DNA from: an uncultured Flavobacteriales bacterium
GTDB taxonomy: Bacteria > Bacteroidota > Bacteroidia > Flavobacteriales_G > Salibacteraceae
NCBI GenBank assembly: GCA_913057205.1
Contig: CAJXNO010000018.1
Span: 1-55,043, forward strand
DNA length: 55,043 nucleotides
Reading direction: 5' to 3'
Positions 26,132 to 35,290 of the stretch are shown one piece after another. A program made the position numbers and the translations under genes. The notes below the pieces were generated by a model. It was given only the letters and a program-made list of their open reading frames with translations. It ran no database searches and was not told the DNA's origin. Numbering within the stretch: the first letter of the stretch is position 1; each line of letters begins with the position of its first letter.

Positions 26132-26188
26132 ATTGGATGTTAACACCCATGCTGCCAACGCTTTTGGGTTACATTCGTTTATCTAGTA

Positions 26189-27031
26189 GTGGAACGCTTC
26201 TCAAAAGCATATGAGGTCCTAGGACTCACCCCCGAGGCAGACTTGGATCAGGTCAAAAAGGCCTATCGACGGCTTGCCTTGCGCTATCACCCTGACCTCA
26301 ACAGCGACCCTCAAGCGCATGAACGCTTTCTGTTGGTCAAGAAGGCTTACGATGTGATCTTGACAGCAGACAAGAAATGGTCAGAATTCGATTTTAAAAA
26401 GGCTAGCAGCAAACCTGCAAAAGCGAACCGTGATCCCGCTCGGAAGAACATGTCGCGTGAAGAGGCGATCAAAACTGCGCGTGAGAAAGCTCGCAAGTAT
26501 GAAGCCATGCGCATGCAGCGGGAAGCTAGAGAGTTTTCTAAGTTCAAGCGCTCCGTGCTCTATCCTTGGACGATGGGTATGAGCTACCTCTCATTGGTTT
26601 TTTTCTTTCTCATTCTGATCGATGCCTTTGTTGTAAACCGCACGCATGAGGGTTTCGTGGTAGAAAAATCGCCGATCGTATTTCATGCCATGGGGATGGA
26701 AGCTACCACTGGCTACGAACTTGTATTGAAAGGGGGTGAAAAAGTGGTGTTGGGTACAGAGCCTGCCAACCGGATATCGGTGAATTCTTATGTGAGTTTG
26801 GCGGAGACCTTCATCTTTCGTGATGTCCCAAAGATCTGGGTGGTGGATGAGGATTTCAGATCGTTTGAAGTAGATGGATTCAACAAGCCGCCTTACTTGT
26901 TCTTCCTGCTGTTCATCGCAGTTCCAATTTTGGTTCTGATTGTGGATAAGCCCAGCGCTGTATTCTACTCAGCAGGAGCGTTCGCGCGCTATTTCTCTGT
27001 GATCTTTATCCTGTATTTCGTGATCTTCTGA
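26189..27031 (+). CDS. J-domain protein with C-terminal membrane segments
   Basis: The 280-residue product opens with a complete J domain (AYEVLGLTPEADLDQVKKAY, HPD motif in RYHPDLNSDP, ending near residue 65). A basic linker follows, then a membrane helix (about 127-148), an extracytoplasmic beta-rich part (about 150-230) and two more helices at the C terminus. J domains stimulate the ATPase of Hsp70 (DnaK); here that would occur at the membrane face. It lacks the G/F, zinc-finger and client-binding parts of DnaJ. GTG at 26189 is the start; a near-consensus -7 box TACATTCG lies just upstream. It converges with the DUF819 gene. Confidence 0.82.
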   Translation: MERFSKAYEVLGLTPEADLDQVKKAYRRLALRYHPDLNSDPQAHERFLLVKKAYDVILTADKKWSEFDFKKASSKPAKANRDPARKNMSREEAIKTAREKARKYEAMRMQREAREFSKFKRSVLYPWTMGMSYLSLVFFFLILIDAFVVNRTHEGFVVEKSPIVFHAMGMEATTGYELVLKGGEKVVLGTEPANRISVNSYVSLAETFIFRDVPKIWVVDEDFRSFEVDGFNKPPYLFFLLFIAVPILVLIVDKPSAVFYSAGAFARYFSVIFILYFVIF

Positions 27032-27033
27032 TT

Positions 27034-28422
27034 TTAAGGCGCAGCCATCTGCATCAAGAGACCGCAGATATAGGCTCCGTAGGTGCCGAGCGCGTATCCC
27101 AATACAGCAAGCAAAACTCCAACAGGGGCAAGAGAGGGATGGAAGGCTGCTGCTACTACCGGTGCAGAAGCGGCTCCACCAATGTTGGCTTTTGAACCCA
27201 CAGCCAAAAAGAAGAATGGCGCTTTGATGAGTTTTGCCACAACAAAGAGCAACAGCACATGGATGGCCATCCAGAGTAATCCAACCAGAAAGATTCCTGG
27301 GTTAGAGAAGATCTCCATCACGTTCATCTTCATTCCAATGGTGGCTACTAAAAAGTAGATGAATACTCCTCCGATCTTGGATGCGCCTGCACCCTCGAAA
27401 TTCCTGAGCGGCGTGAAACTCATGATCAAACCAAAGGTGGTAGCCAGAACGATCAACCAGAAGAACTTCGAATCCAAGCTGAATTGTTTCAAACTGGGTA
27501 GGTTTTCAGCAATGTACGGTGCAATGATGTCGGCGATCAAATGCGCTCCACCCGTCGCCACAAAACCTATCGCCAAGATGATGAAGAAATCTGTCATGGA
27601 AGGAATGCGTGCGATGCGCTGACTGAATTCATGCATCTTGTTCTTGAGGTTGGTCACGCTGCTTGCATCGGCCTTGAAGAAGCGATCGATTGATTCTGAT
27701 CGTCCAACACCCAAAAGCAAGAAGGCCATCCAGATCTCGGCAACAATGACGTCTACCGTGATCATGATGGAATAGAGCTTAGACGATGGTTGAAACACCT
27801 CAAACATGGCTGCCTGATTGGCACCACCTCCGATCCAGCTTCCCGCAATGGTGGTCATGCCACGCCACACGGCTTCTGGTCCAGCACCTCCAACTACGTC
27901 AGGCATGAAGGCGGAGAAGGCTAGAATGGCCAATGGACCGCCGATCACCACCCCAATGGTGCCAGTGATGAACATGATCAATGCTTTTGGTCCGAGTTTG
28001 ATCAATTCAGGGATGCTAATGCTCAAGGTGAGCAAGACCAAACTGGCAGGCAAAAAGTAACGAGAGGCAGCGAAGTAGAGCATGCTCTCCTTCTTGAATG
28101 CGGATAGATCACTTGCTGATAATCCCAAGGACTCTACGCCCGCCTCAAGGTCCTTGGCACTCCAATTCGAGGGAAGTGCATATCCCAGTTGTACCAGATG
28201 GTCTGCAACAGCGGAAAGATCATACCATTTCGGAGCGATGATGCCCAATGAAGTGAAAATACTCGGCAGAAAATAGCAGAGCAAGAGAGCGGGAACATAG
28301 GTGTAGAACTTCTTCCATGCGCCCGTATTGATTCCGTTGGTATAAAAAATCAAGCCCAGCAGTCCGAGCAAAATGCCCAAGACAGTGGCGTCATTCGTGA
28401 TTAAAGGTTCGTGTAGATGCAT
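27034..28422 (-). CDS. DUF819-family multi-pass membrane protein
   Basis: The ~462-residue, very hydrophobic protein has about ten to twelve membrane helices and matches the DUF819 family (GIIAPKWYDLSAVADHLV, IAGSWIGGGANQAAMFEVF, AVGSKANIGGAASAPVVAAA). The Gly-rich GGGANQAA and GSKANIGGAASAP motifs in two halves suggest an inverted-repeat transporter fold, but no substrate is known. The ATG at 28422 is preferred to a TTG four codons upstream. It is monocistronic by position and ends two bases from the convergent J-domain gene. Confidence 0.88.
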   Translation of the reverse strand: MHLHEPLITNDATVLGILLGLLGLIFYTNGINTGAWKKFYTYVPALLLCYFLPSIFTSLGIIAPKWYDLSAVADHLVQLGYALPSNWSAKDLEAGVESLGLSASDLSAFKKESMLYFAASRYFLPASLVLLTLSISIPELIKLGPKALIMFITGTIGVVIGGPLAILAFSAFMPDVVGGAGPEAVWRGMTTIAGSWIGGGANQAAMFEVFQPSSKLYSIMITVDVIVAEIWMAFLLLGVGRSESIDRFFKADASSVTNLKNKMHEFSQRIARIPSMTDFFIILAIGFVATGGAHLIADIIAPYIAENLPSLKQFSLDSKFFWLIVLATTFGLIMSFTPLRNFEGAGASKIGGVFIYFLVATIGMKMNVMEIFSNPGIFLVGLLWMAIHVLLLFVVAKLIKAPFFFLAVGSKANIGGAASAPVVAAAFHPSLAPVGVLLAVLGYALGTYGAYICGLLMQMAAP

Positions 28423-28533
28423 ATTGGCCGGCAATATAGGAGTTATGCGGATTCTGTGCAGTGATCAGATGTCTTTGAAGCAGGGTTCAAAGTAGCATTG
28501 AAAAGATATATTCGCGCCGCCAACCAAAATCTC

Positions 28534-30384
28534 ATGATAAAACACTACGGAGCCCTGATTTTATTGACCTATTCGTTCTCCCTGAGCGGTCAGCATGTAG
28601 ATACACTTTCAACCTTCACGATCACCGGAAATCGGCTCGAATCCTCTGTAATGGAGTCGGGACGAAACATTCAGGTGATTACGCGAAAACAGATCGAGGC
28701 ATTGCCAGTAAACAGTCTGAACGAAGCTTTGCAGTATGTGGCCGGGCTGGACTTCCGGCAGCGTGGTGCCTTCGGTGCGCAGGCCGATGTGAGCGTGCGC
28801 GGTGGAACCTTTGATCAGACTTTGATCTTGGTGAATGGTATCAAAGCGATAGATGCACAGACAGGGCACCACAATATGAACCTAGGCATCGATCTCCAGG
28901 CGATCGAACAGATCGAAGTGATCAAGGGTCCAGCAGCAGCACGCTATGGATTGAATGCCTTTAGTGGAGTCATTAACATCATTACGAAACCTGCTGAAAC
29001 AGCAGAATGGACCGTTTCTAGTTCAGTTGCACAAGACGCTGCAGACTCTTCTGTTCAACCGTTTTATGGTGGGTATGAAGTGAACACCACCGCCCACCTA
29101 GGAACGGAGCAGTCTCGACACTTGGTTTCGCTGGGTAGATTGCAAAGTACGGGTTACCGACCCAACACCGATCTCGACCGAAACAACGTTTTCTATCAAG
29201 GCGAAACACGCACGCAACTCGGAAACTTCAAGGCGATGGCTAATGTGGTGAACAATACCTTCGGAGCAAGCGGTTTCTACGCGTTTCCGATCGATTCGAG
29301 CAGCGAAGAGGGAGTGACTACTTTTCTCACTGCCTTGGAGCATCAACTTTCCACCGGAAGATTCAAACTGACGAGTCGCATCTATTCTCGCAAGAACTTT
29401 GATACCTACACCCTCTTTAGAGCGCAGCCTCAAATTTTCCAAAATCGCCATCGTACCGATGTTGAAGGCGGTGAGATACACGGCGCCTATGCGTATGGAG
29501 TGGGCAGTTTTGGTGCCGGATTGGAGTATAGACGTGAGGCCATCAATAGCTCAAACCTAGGACTTTGGGTGAGGGATAATGGGGGCTTTTTCGTAGAGAA
29601 CCGGCTTTATTTGCTAAAACAAAAGCTAGCCCTCAATACCAGTGCTTATATCAATGTTTCAAGTGATTACGGAGTGCAGATCCTACCAGCGATGGAGGCG
29701 AGCTATGCGGTTACCGAGCAATGGTCGGTCTTTGGAAATGCCGGGCGCTCCTTCAGGGTCCCCACGTTTACTGACCTTTATTACGTCGGACCAACGAATG
29801 TGGGTAATGCCAACTTACAGCCAGAGCAAAGCGATCAAGTTGAGTTGGGTTTGAAATGGGGATACGGCGGCCAATTGTTACAAGCATCGTTTTTCAACCA
29901 GCGTTCTCAGGATCTGATCGATTGGGTAAGATCTTCAGAAACGGAAGCATGGACACCCGAAAACTATGAGTTCGTGGTCACGAACGGTGTGGATGTCAAT
30001 TATACCTGGATGCCCATAGGCGCTTCAAATGATGGTGTTCGAGTGGGTCAATTGAGGGTGGGCTACACTTACTTGGACATGCAGCGTCAATCCATTGATG
30101 CTCGCATATCACGCTACGCACTAAATAACCTACGCCATCAACTCACCTTGAATGGTGGCTTGAACCTAGGTGTACATTGGGCCATAAGCTTGAATGCGCG
30201 CTACCTAGACCGAGTGGCATACCAAAATTATGTATTGCTGGATGCGCATATTCAATATGCCCAGGAGCGCTTTGAATGGTGCTTGGATGCCACAAACGTG
30301 CTCGATACGGATTACATTGAGGCAGCCAATGCACCAATGCCGGGTAGATGGATGCGTATGGGACTTATGGTCAGACTTCGCTAG
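28534..30384 (+). CDS. TonB-dependent outer-membrane receptor (BtuB/CirA-like)
   Basis: The 616-residue product has a signal peptide (LILLTYSFSLSGQ) and a TonB-box-like start. The plug domain has NEALQYVAGLDFRQRGAFGA, VSVRGGTFDQTLILVNGIKA and EVIKGPAAARYGLNAFSGVI. A 22-strand-type barrel follows, with SVFGNAGRSFRVPTFTDLYY, NLQPEQSDQVELGLKWGY and an end in MRMGLMVRLR. It lacks the carboxypeptidase-like domain of the other receptor in this window and resembles vitamin B12 or siderophore receptors; the ligand is not predictable. The ATG at 28534 is chosen because it starts the signal peptide. A near-consensus -7 box TATATTCG lies at 28507-28514. Confidence 0.92.
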   Translation: MIKHYGALILLTYSFSLSGQHVDTLSTFTITGNRLESSVMESGRNIQVITRKQIEALPVNSLNEALQYVAGLDFRQRGAFGAQADVSVRGGTFDQTLILVNGIKAIDAQTGHHNMNLGIDLQAIEQIEVIKGPAAARYGLNAFSGVINIITKPAETAEWTVSSSVAQDAADSSVQPFYGGYEVNTTAHLGTEQSRHLVSLGRLQSTGYRPNTDLDRNNVFYQGETRTQLGNFKAMANVVNNTFGASGFYAFPIDSSSEEGVTTFLTALEHQLSTGRFKLTSRIYSRKNFDTYTLFRAQPQIFQNRHRTDVEGGEIHGAYAYGVGSFGAGLEYRREAINSSNLGLWVRDNGGFFVENRLYLLKQKLALNTSAYINVSSDYGVQILPAMEASYAVTEQWSVFGNAGRSFRVPTFTDLYYVGPTNVGNANLQPEQSDQVELGLKWGYGGQLLQASFFNQRSQDLIDWVRSSETEAWTPENYEFVVTNGVDVNYTWMPIGASNDGVRVGQLRVGYTYLDMQRQSIDARISRYALNNLRHQLTLNGGLNLGVHWAISLNARYLDRVAYQNYVLLDAHIQYAQERFEWCLDATNVLDTDYIEAANAPMPGRWMRMGLMVRLR

Positions 30385-30434
30385 TTGATTATTAGTTATT
30401 TACAGACATTTTGGCGGTGATTTTATTCGGATAG

Positions 30435-30447
30435 GGACAAATTGTCC
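30435..30447. promoter_or_regulatory. Perfect palindrome upstream of clpB
   Basis: GGACAA-A-TTGTCC is a perfect inverted repeat of six bases around a single A in the 203-base gap between the TonB receptor and clpB. It could be an operator for clpB control or a remnant of a terminator for the receptor gene. Nothing else is recognised in this gap. Confidence 0.3.
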
Positions 30448-30587
30448 TTTATAGATCCTTTTAAATGCCTTTGGATTGTTCTTTGTTTTCAAATGAGCAA
30501 GTCCTTCGATCGAGGCTCTACCGGGATGAAGTGTTTCGGTAGAGGTTCGGTGGGAAGTTTAACCAAGGATTGAAAAACGAATAAAAC

Positions 30588-33203
30588 ATGAATTTCAACA
30601 AGTTTACATTGAAGGCTCAAGAGGCGGTGCAGCGAGCACAGCAGATGGCGGTGTCAAAGTCACACCAGTCGATAGAGCCGAGCCATATCCTGAAAGGGAT
30701 ACTGGAATTGGATGAGAACGTAGTACCGTTTTTGTTCAAGAAATTAGGGGTGAACCAAGACATGGTTTCGCAAACCCTAGAGCGCATCATAGATGGCCTA
30801 CCGTCGGTAGAAGGCGGAAAGCAGTACCTCAGTCAAGTGTCATCTCAAGTCCTCGCCAAGGCGCAAGACAAATTGAAGGATCTTGGGGATGAGTTCGTAT
30901 CCATTGAGCACCTTTTGCTGGCGCTCTTAGATGTCAATGACCAAGCTTCATCCGTGCTTAAGGATAGTGGTGTAAACCACAAAGACCTCTTGCAGGCGAT
31001 CGAAGCACTGCGGAAAGGAGCTAAGGTGACCAGTCAGTCGGCCGAAGAAACCTACAATGCACTGGGCAAGTACGCTATTCATCTGAACCAACAAGCAAGA
31101 AGTGGAAAACTCGATCCGGTCATCGGCAGGGATGAGGAGATCCGAAGGGTGCTGCAGATCTTATCTAGACGTACCAAGAACAATCCGATCTTGATTGGAG
31201 AACCAGGTGTAGGTAAAACGGCTATCGCAGAAGGCTTAGCGCATCGTATTGTGAATGGCGATGTGCCTGAGAACCTAAAGGATAAGGAGCTTTACAGCCT
31301 AGATATGGGCGCACTTGTGGCCGGTGCGAAGTACAAAGGTGAGTTCGAAGAACGCTTGAAGGCGGTGGTGAAAGAAGTCACGGGCAGCGACGGCCATATC
31401 GTTCTCTTCATCGATGAGATCCATACCCTCGTTGGTGCTGGCAAAGGTGATGGCGCCATGGATGCAGCAAACATCTTGAAGCCTGCCTTAGCGCGCGGCG
31501 AACTACGAGCTATTGGCGCAACTACATTGAACGAGTACCAGAAATACTTTGAAAAAGACAAAGCACTGGAGCGACGTTTTCAAACCGTGTTGGTAGATGA
31601 ACCTGCAGAAGACGATGCGATCAGTATCCTTCGCGGACTTAAAGAACGCTACGAGACCCACCATAAGGTTAGGATCAAAGACGAAGCCATCATCGGAGCG
31701 GTGCAGTTGAGTCAGCGCTACATCACCGATCGCTTCCTGCCAGATAAGGCAATCGATTTGATCGACGAGGCTGCGGCCAAGTTGCGCATGCAGATCAACA
31801 GCATGCCTGTTGAGCTGGATGAAGTTGAGCGAAAGCTTCGTCAGCTCGAGATTGAGCAAGAAGCCATCAAGCGCGAGAACGATGAGAAGAAGCTGGACGA
31901 GCTCAAGAAGCAATTGGCAGACCTCCGCGAAAAGCGTGATGGGCTTAAAGCCAAATGGGAGAGCGAGAAGGAAGTGGTTGAAGGCATTCAACAAGAGAAA
32001 AAGCGCATCGAAGAACTTAAGCTTGAGGCAGATCAAGCCGAACGCAGCGGTGACCTCGGCAGGGTTGCTGAAATCCGCTATGGTAAGATATCCGAGGCAG
32101 AACAGCACCTCAAAACGCTGGAGGAACAATGGAGTGAAATGGATACCAGCGGTTCACGGATGATCAAAGAGGAGGTGGATGCCGAAGACATTGCCGAAGT
32201 GGTAGCGAAATGGACGGGAGTTCCGGTAACCAAAATGCTGCAAAGTGAGGCGGAGAAACTCCTGCACCTCGAGAACGAACTGCACAAGCGTGTGGTAAGT
32301 CAAGATGAAGCCATAGAAGCCGTAGCCGATGCAGTGCGTCGGAGCAGAAGTGGACTCCAAGATGCCAACCGACCCATCGGTTCATTCATTTTCTTGGGGA
32401 CCACCGGTGTAGGGAAAACCGAACTGGCAAAAGCGTTGGCAGAATACCTCTTTGATACCGACCTGGCCATCACGCGGATCGATATGAGTGAGTACCAAGA
32501 ACGGCATGCAGTGAGCAGGTTGGTAGGTGCACCTCCCGGATATGTGGGGTACGATGAAGGTGGTCAACTCACAGAGGCCGTGCGCCGGAAGCCTTATTCC
32601 GTAATCTTGCTAGACGAGATCGAAAAGGCGCATCCGGATGTCTTCAACATCCTTCTGCAAGTCTTGGATGACGGTCGACTCACGGATAACAAGGGGCGTG
32701 TAGCCAATTTCAAGAACACCATCATCATCATGACCTCGAACTTGGGTTCAGACATCATCAACCGCAACTTCACCGGAGTAGTAGACGAAGAGTTGGATAT
32801 CACCATGGCGAAGACAGAGATGGAGATGAGGGAAATGCTACGCGCTAGCTTAAAACCAGAGTTCTTGAATCGGATCGATGAGACCATTGTGTTTAAACCG
32901 CTCAACAAACGTGATGTGAAAGCCATTGTACGCATGCACTTGAATGCCTTAAGTAAACAGGTGAAGCAGCAAGGCATCCGCATCACAGCAACAGAAGAGG
33001 TGATCGATCACTTAGCTGAGGCAGGGTTCGACCCGCAGTTTGGAGCACGTCCGATCAAGCGATTGATTCAGAAAAACGTACTCAACGTACTGAGTAAGCA
33101 ACTACTCTCAGGCAAGGTGGAGCGTGGACAAGACCTTGTACTCGACATCTTTGACGGAGAATATGTGTTTAGAAAACCCATCAAGTCGGAAGATTGGAAA
33201 TAA
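30588..33203 (+). CDS. clpB: ClpB disaggregase (Hsp100)
   Basis: The 871-residue protein has the full ClpB layout. The N-terminal double Clp-N repeat begins [23 protein letters not shown]-1 carries Walker [16 protein letters not shown] (about residues 204-218). The coiled-coil M domain (about 410-530) is rich in EKKRIEELK-type heptads. AAA-2 carries [14 protein letters not shown] (about 605) and the arginine-finger region, and a C-terminal small domain ends the protein. With DnaK it resolubilises heat-denatured proteins. The M domain separates it from ClpA and ClpC. It appears monocistronic. Confidence 0.98.
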   Translation: MNFNKFTLKAQEAVQRAQQMAVSKSHQSIEPSHILKGILELDENVVPFLFKKLGVNQDMVSQTLERIIDGLPSVEGGKQYLSQVSSQVLAKAQDKLKDLGDEFVSIEHLLLALLDVNDQASSVLKDSGVNHKDLLQAIEALRKGAKVTSQSAEETYNALGKYAIHLNQQARSGKLDPVIGRDEEIRRVLQILSRRTKNNPILIGEPGVGKTAIAEGLAHRIVNGDVPENLKDKELYSLDMGALVAGAKYKGEFEERLKAVVKEVTGSDGHIVLFIDEIHTLVGAGKGDGAMDAANILKPALARGELRAIGATTLNEYQKYFEKDKALERRFQTVLVDEPAEDDAISILRGLKERYETHHKVRIKDEAIIGAVQLSQRYITDRFLPDKAIDLIDEAAAKLRMQINSMPVELDEVERKLRQLEIEQEAIKRENDEKKLDELKKQLADLREKRDGLKAKWESEKEVVEGIQQEKKRIEELKLEADQAERSGDLGRVAEIRYGKISEAEQHLKTLEEQWSEMDTSGSRMIKEEVDAEDIAEVVAKWTGVPVTKMLQSEAEKLLHLENELHKRVVSQDEAIEAVADAVRRSRSGLQDANRPIGSFIFLGTTGVGKTELAKALAEYLFDTDLAITRIDMSEYQERHAVSRLVGAPPGYVGYDEGGQLTEAVRRKPYSVILLDEIEKAHPDVFNILLQVLDDGRLTDNKGRVANFKNTIIIMTSNLGSDIINRNFTGVVDEELDITMAKTEMEMREMLRASLKPEFLNRIDETIVFKPLNKRDVKAIVRMHLNALSKQVKQQGIRITATEEVIDHLAEAGFDPQFGARPIKRLIQKNVLNVLSKQLLSGKVERGQDLVLDIFDGEYVFRKPIKSEDWK

Positions 33204-33326
33204 TGATTCAAATAGTTAAGAAGTAACAAAACTTTTTGATTATCGCTAGCTCCGTGCAGCCTTCCCAGTATTTGTAGCTACCCCTTCTTCAGAAAGTGAA
33301 AAATATAGTTTTCTTCCTTTCAATAC

Positions 33327-33757
33327 TTAGGTTCTAGTCCCTAAAAACTTCGCTGTGAATTGTACTGGACTCATTTCCGTCAATGACCTGTGCGGGTGAT
33401 TTTGGTTGTAATCTTCTCTTGAGTCTTCAGCTATGAGCTTGACCTGATGCAAGTCTTCAAAGATGTATGTATCCAGCACATCTTCTCTGAAGGTTCTATT
33501 GAACCTTTCGATGTAAGCGTTTAGCACGGGTTTACTTAGCTGGATGTATTGCATATCATTTCTTTGTCTACGCACCAATTTCTAAATGCCTTAGCAACAA
33601 ACGCACTTCCTTTATCTACTCGCATGGTTGATGGTTAACCTCTGAACTCAACGAACCTTTCCATGACATGAATAACCTTCTCAGATGGGAACTGTACTCT
33701 GGCTCTACAAGCCAATGCTTCACGTTTGTAATCGTCGATCACATTGAGTGTTCTGAG
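33327..33757 (-). pseudogene. IS3-family transposase (orfB) remnant
   Basis: Read on the minus strand, three pieces of an IS3-type DDE integrase core line up in order. TLNVIDDYKREALACRARVQ (about 33745-33650) holds an IDDY motif and ends in a TAA after FVEFRG. RVDKGSAFVAKAFRNWCVDK lies in the same frame after that stop. NAYIERFNRTFREDVLDTYI and PHRSLTEMSPVQF lie in another frame and end at 33327. So it has at least one nonsense codon and one frameshift, and the N-terminal half including the first catalytic Asp is missing. No terminal inverted repeats were found. It is inactive. Confidence 0.88.
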
Positions 33758-33844
33758 TAGTGAAAAATTAGATGCTTATTTGGAGCCTTTTGAAAAAATA
33801 TAATCCTAAACCATTGATATTCAACAATTAAGGATTATAAAAAG

Positions 33845-33918
33845 TGGTCCCACCTGGGCTCGAACCAGGGACCACCTGATTATGAGTCAGGTGCTCTAAC
33901 CAACTGAGCTATAGGACC
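33845..33918 (-). tRNA. tRNA with CAU anticodon, probably tRNA-Ile2
   Basis: The minus strand folds as a complete 74-nt cloverleaf. The acceptor stem is GGTCCTA/TGGGACC with discriminator A, and CCA is not encoded. The D arm is GCTCAGTTGGTTAGAGC. The anticodon arm is CCTGA-CTCATAA-TCAGG with CAT at the centre, and the T arm is CCTGG-TTCGAGC-CCAGG. CAU tRNAs are initiator Met, elongator Met or Ile2. The initiator is excluded because the 1-72 pair is intact. The C4-G69 and C5-G68 pairs are TilS recognition elements described for E. coli tRNA-Ile2, which favours Ile2 over elongator Met; this remains an inference. The IS3 remnant lies on its 3' side. Confidence 0.9.
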
Positions 33919-33923
33919 AGTGC

Positions 33924-34029
33924 GTGCCGAAGCACACGAAAGTATGTTAAAGTCCTTATCGCTAACCAATTCAGTGGTGGCAGAAATCTTTGATTTCGTC
34001 GCCAACATTAATCCCGATGGCAATCGGGA
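33924..34029. repeat. Cluster of three short hairpins between the tRNA and its partial copy
   Basis: Three inverted repeats lie within 106 bases: GTGC-CGAA-GCAC (33924-33935), GAAATC-TTT-GATTTC (33983-33997, flanked by GGC/GCC-type pairing) and TCCCGAT-GGCA-ATCGGGA (34012-34029). The last resembles the CCCGAT...ATCGGG palindromes scattered between genes in several Bacteroidota genomes. No coding frame is apparent, and no T tract marks them as terminators. Confidence 0.6.
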
Positions 34030-34045
34030 CTGAGCTATAGGACCA
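34029..34045 (-). repeat. Partial duplicate of the tRNA 5' end
   Basis: A 17-base direct repeat of 33903-33919: both read TGGTCCTATAGCTCAGT on the minus strand, which is the acceptor 5' strand plus the start of the D arm of the adjacent tRNA. The rest of the tRNA is missing from this copy. The span from here to 34215 shows no gene; an isolated 5' tRNA end of this kind is usually a recombination scar. Confidence 0.8.
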
Positions 34046-34215
34046 AAGGCGTTAACCGTTCAATACTGTTGCGTTGCTTATAAAAGCTCACACCACTAAA
34101 ATAAAACTTTTGAAACGGCTCTCATCTGTGCGGTGTGGCCGCTACTGAGTGGCTGCATTTCAAAAGGGCCGCAAATGTAATCAACCAATCGTTTTGTGAA
34201 CATTACCTTGGCCGC

Positions 34216-34857
34216 ATGAAACTGGATTTTGGAAGTATTGATGCCGTTATCCTCGATTTAGGAGGCGTTATCCTCAACATCGATTATCAACGCACCATAG
34301 ATGCGTTTCAGGCGTTGGGCTTCGATGATTTTGATGCCCAGTATTCGAAGATGCAGCAGTCAGGGTTGTTCGATGATCTGGAGATGGGCCGCATCGATCA
34401 AGCCGCATTTGTATCCCGCATTCAGGAGGTCATTCCCTATGCTCCTGATGCGGAAATTATCAGTGCTTGGAATGCACTGCTCGGAGATTTTCCAGAGGGA
34501 CGCATTGAAACGGTGGAGCGCATTGCCCAACGTTACTCTACCTGCTTGCTCAGCAATACGAACGCCATCCATTACTGCGCCTTCAGCAAGACACTGGAAG
34601 ATCAAACGGGACGCAAAGAAATCGAGTCATTGTTCCAAAAGGCCTACCTCTCGCATGAAGTCGGTATGCGGAAACCTGATGTGGAGATCTTCAAGCACGT
34701 GCTGCATGATCAGGGATTCGTTCCAGAACGGACGCTCTTTGTTGATGACAGTCCGCAACACTTGGTGGGCGCTCAGTCATGTGGCATTCAAACCTATCAC
34801 ATGACAGATGCTGATTCCTTGGAAAACCTATTCGGGTCGGTCTTGACAGAGCTCTAG
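34216..34857 (+). CDS. HAD-superfamily hydrolase, subfamily IA
   Basis: The 213-residue protein has the HAD motifs. Motif I is VILDLGGVILNIDY, with the nucleophile Asp at about residue 13; the second Asp of DxD is replaced by Gly, as in many variant-3 members. Motif II is CLLSNTN, motif III is the Lys in GMRKPDVEIF and motif IV is LFVDDSPQHLVGAQ. Members are phosphatases or dehalogenase-like enzymes of varied substrate; loss of the acid/base Asp in DxD argues against a standard phosphatase. The ATG at 34216 is chosen over an upstream start that adds 27 atypical residues. Its last 30 bases overlap the convergent epimerase gene. Confidence 0.9.
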   Translation: MKLDFGSIDAVILDLGGVILNIDYQRTIDAFQALGFDDFDAQYSKMQQSGLFDDLEMGRIDQAAFVSRIQEVIPYAPDAEIISAWNALLGDFPEGRIETVERIAQRYSTCLLSNTNAIHYCAFSKTLEDQTGRKEIESLFQKAYLSHEVGMRKPDVEIFKHVLHDQGFVPERTLFVDDSPQHLVGAQSCGIQTYHMTDADSLENLFGSVLTEL

Positions 34858-35229
34858 GAGCACGCCATGGGTAGACTTCGGGTGGAAGAAACAAACCAGC
34901 TTGTTGTCTGCGCCCTTCCTTATTCCGCCAATGGCTTCGAAGCCCTCATCGATCAAACGCTGCCGCTCCGACTCAATGTCAGATACATCGTAGGCAATGT
35001 GGTGGATCCCTTCTCCGCGCTTCGCGATGTACTTGCTGATCGGACTATCGTCATTCGTGCCTTCGAGCAATTCGATCTTGTTTTCACCTACCTGAAAAAA
35101 GGCGGTGGCAACGCCCTCAGACTCGACCCGCTCTTCTTTGTAGGGCGGTTTTCCGTAAAGCTTGGTGTAGGTCTCGTTCGCATTCTTTAGGTCCTTGACC
35201 GCAATGCCGATGTGTTCGATCTTTCGCAT
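34828..35229 (-). CDS. mce: Methylmalonyl-CoA epimerase
   Basis: The 133-residue vicinal-oxygen-chelate protein has two beta-alpha-beta-beta-beta modules. It begins KIEHIGIAVKDLKNANETY (metal His near residue 6), continues with VGENKIELLEGT and GEGIHHIAYDVSDIES (His near 78) and ends with THGVLLELCQD (Glu). These match methylmalonyl-CoA epimerase, which interconverts the (R) and (S) forms between propionyl-CoA carboxylase and methylmalonyl-CoA mutase. Neither partner lies in the window. The gene overlaps the HAD gene by 30 bases tail to tail. Confidence 0.93.
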   Translation of the reverse strand: MRKIEHIGIAVKDLKNANETYTKLYGKPPYKEERVESEGVATAFFQVGENKIELLEGTNDDSPISKYIAKRGEGIHHIAYDVSDIESERQRLIDEGFEAIGGIRKGADNKLVCFFHPKSTHGVLLELCQDRPE

Positions 35230-35240
35230 GGAGCTAAAAT

Positions 35241-35263
35241 AAAAAACCCCTCACGTGGAGGGG
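35241..35263 (-). terminator. Intrinsic terminator after the T9SS cargo gene
   Basis: On the minus strand CCCCTC and GAGGGG form a GC-rich stem around CACGT, followed by six T. It lies 28 bases past the stop of the cargo gene (35291) and just before the epimerase gene on the same strand. Confidence 0.85.
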
Positions 35264-35290
35264 AAAAAACAAAACTTAGGTAATGCCTGC

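Noticed and set aside
33204-33326. The gap after clpB examined for a terminator or IS end
   Set aside because: No convincing hairpin with a T tract and no terminal inverted repeat matching the IS3 remnant was found.
33924-34029. CRISPR-like array suggested by several short repeats
   Set aside because: The repeats are inverted, of different sequence and unevenly spaced; no repeat-spacer pattern and no cas gene exists in the window.
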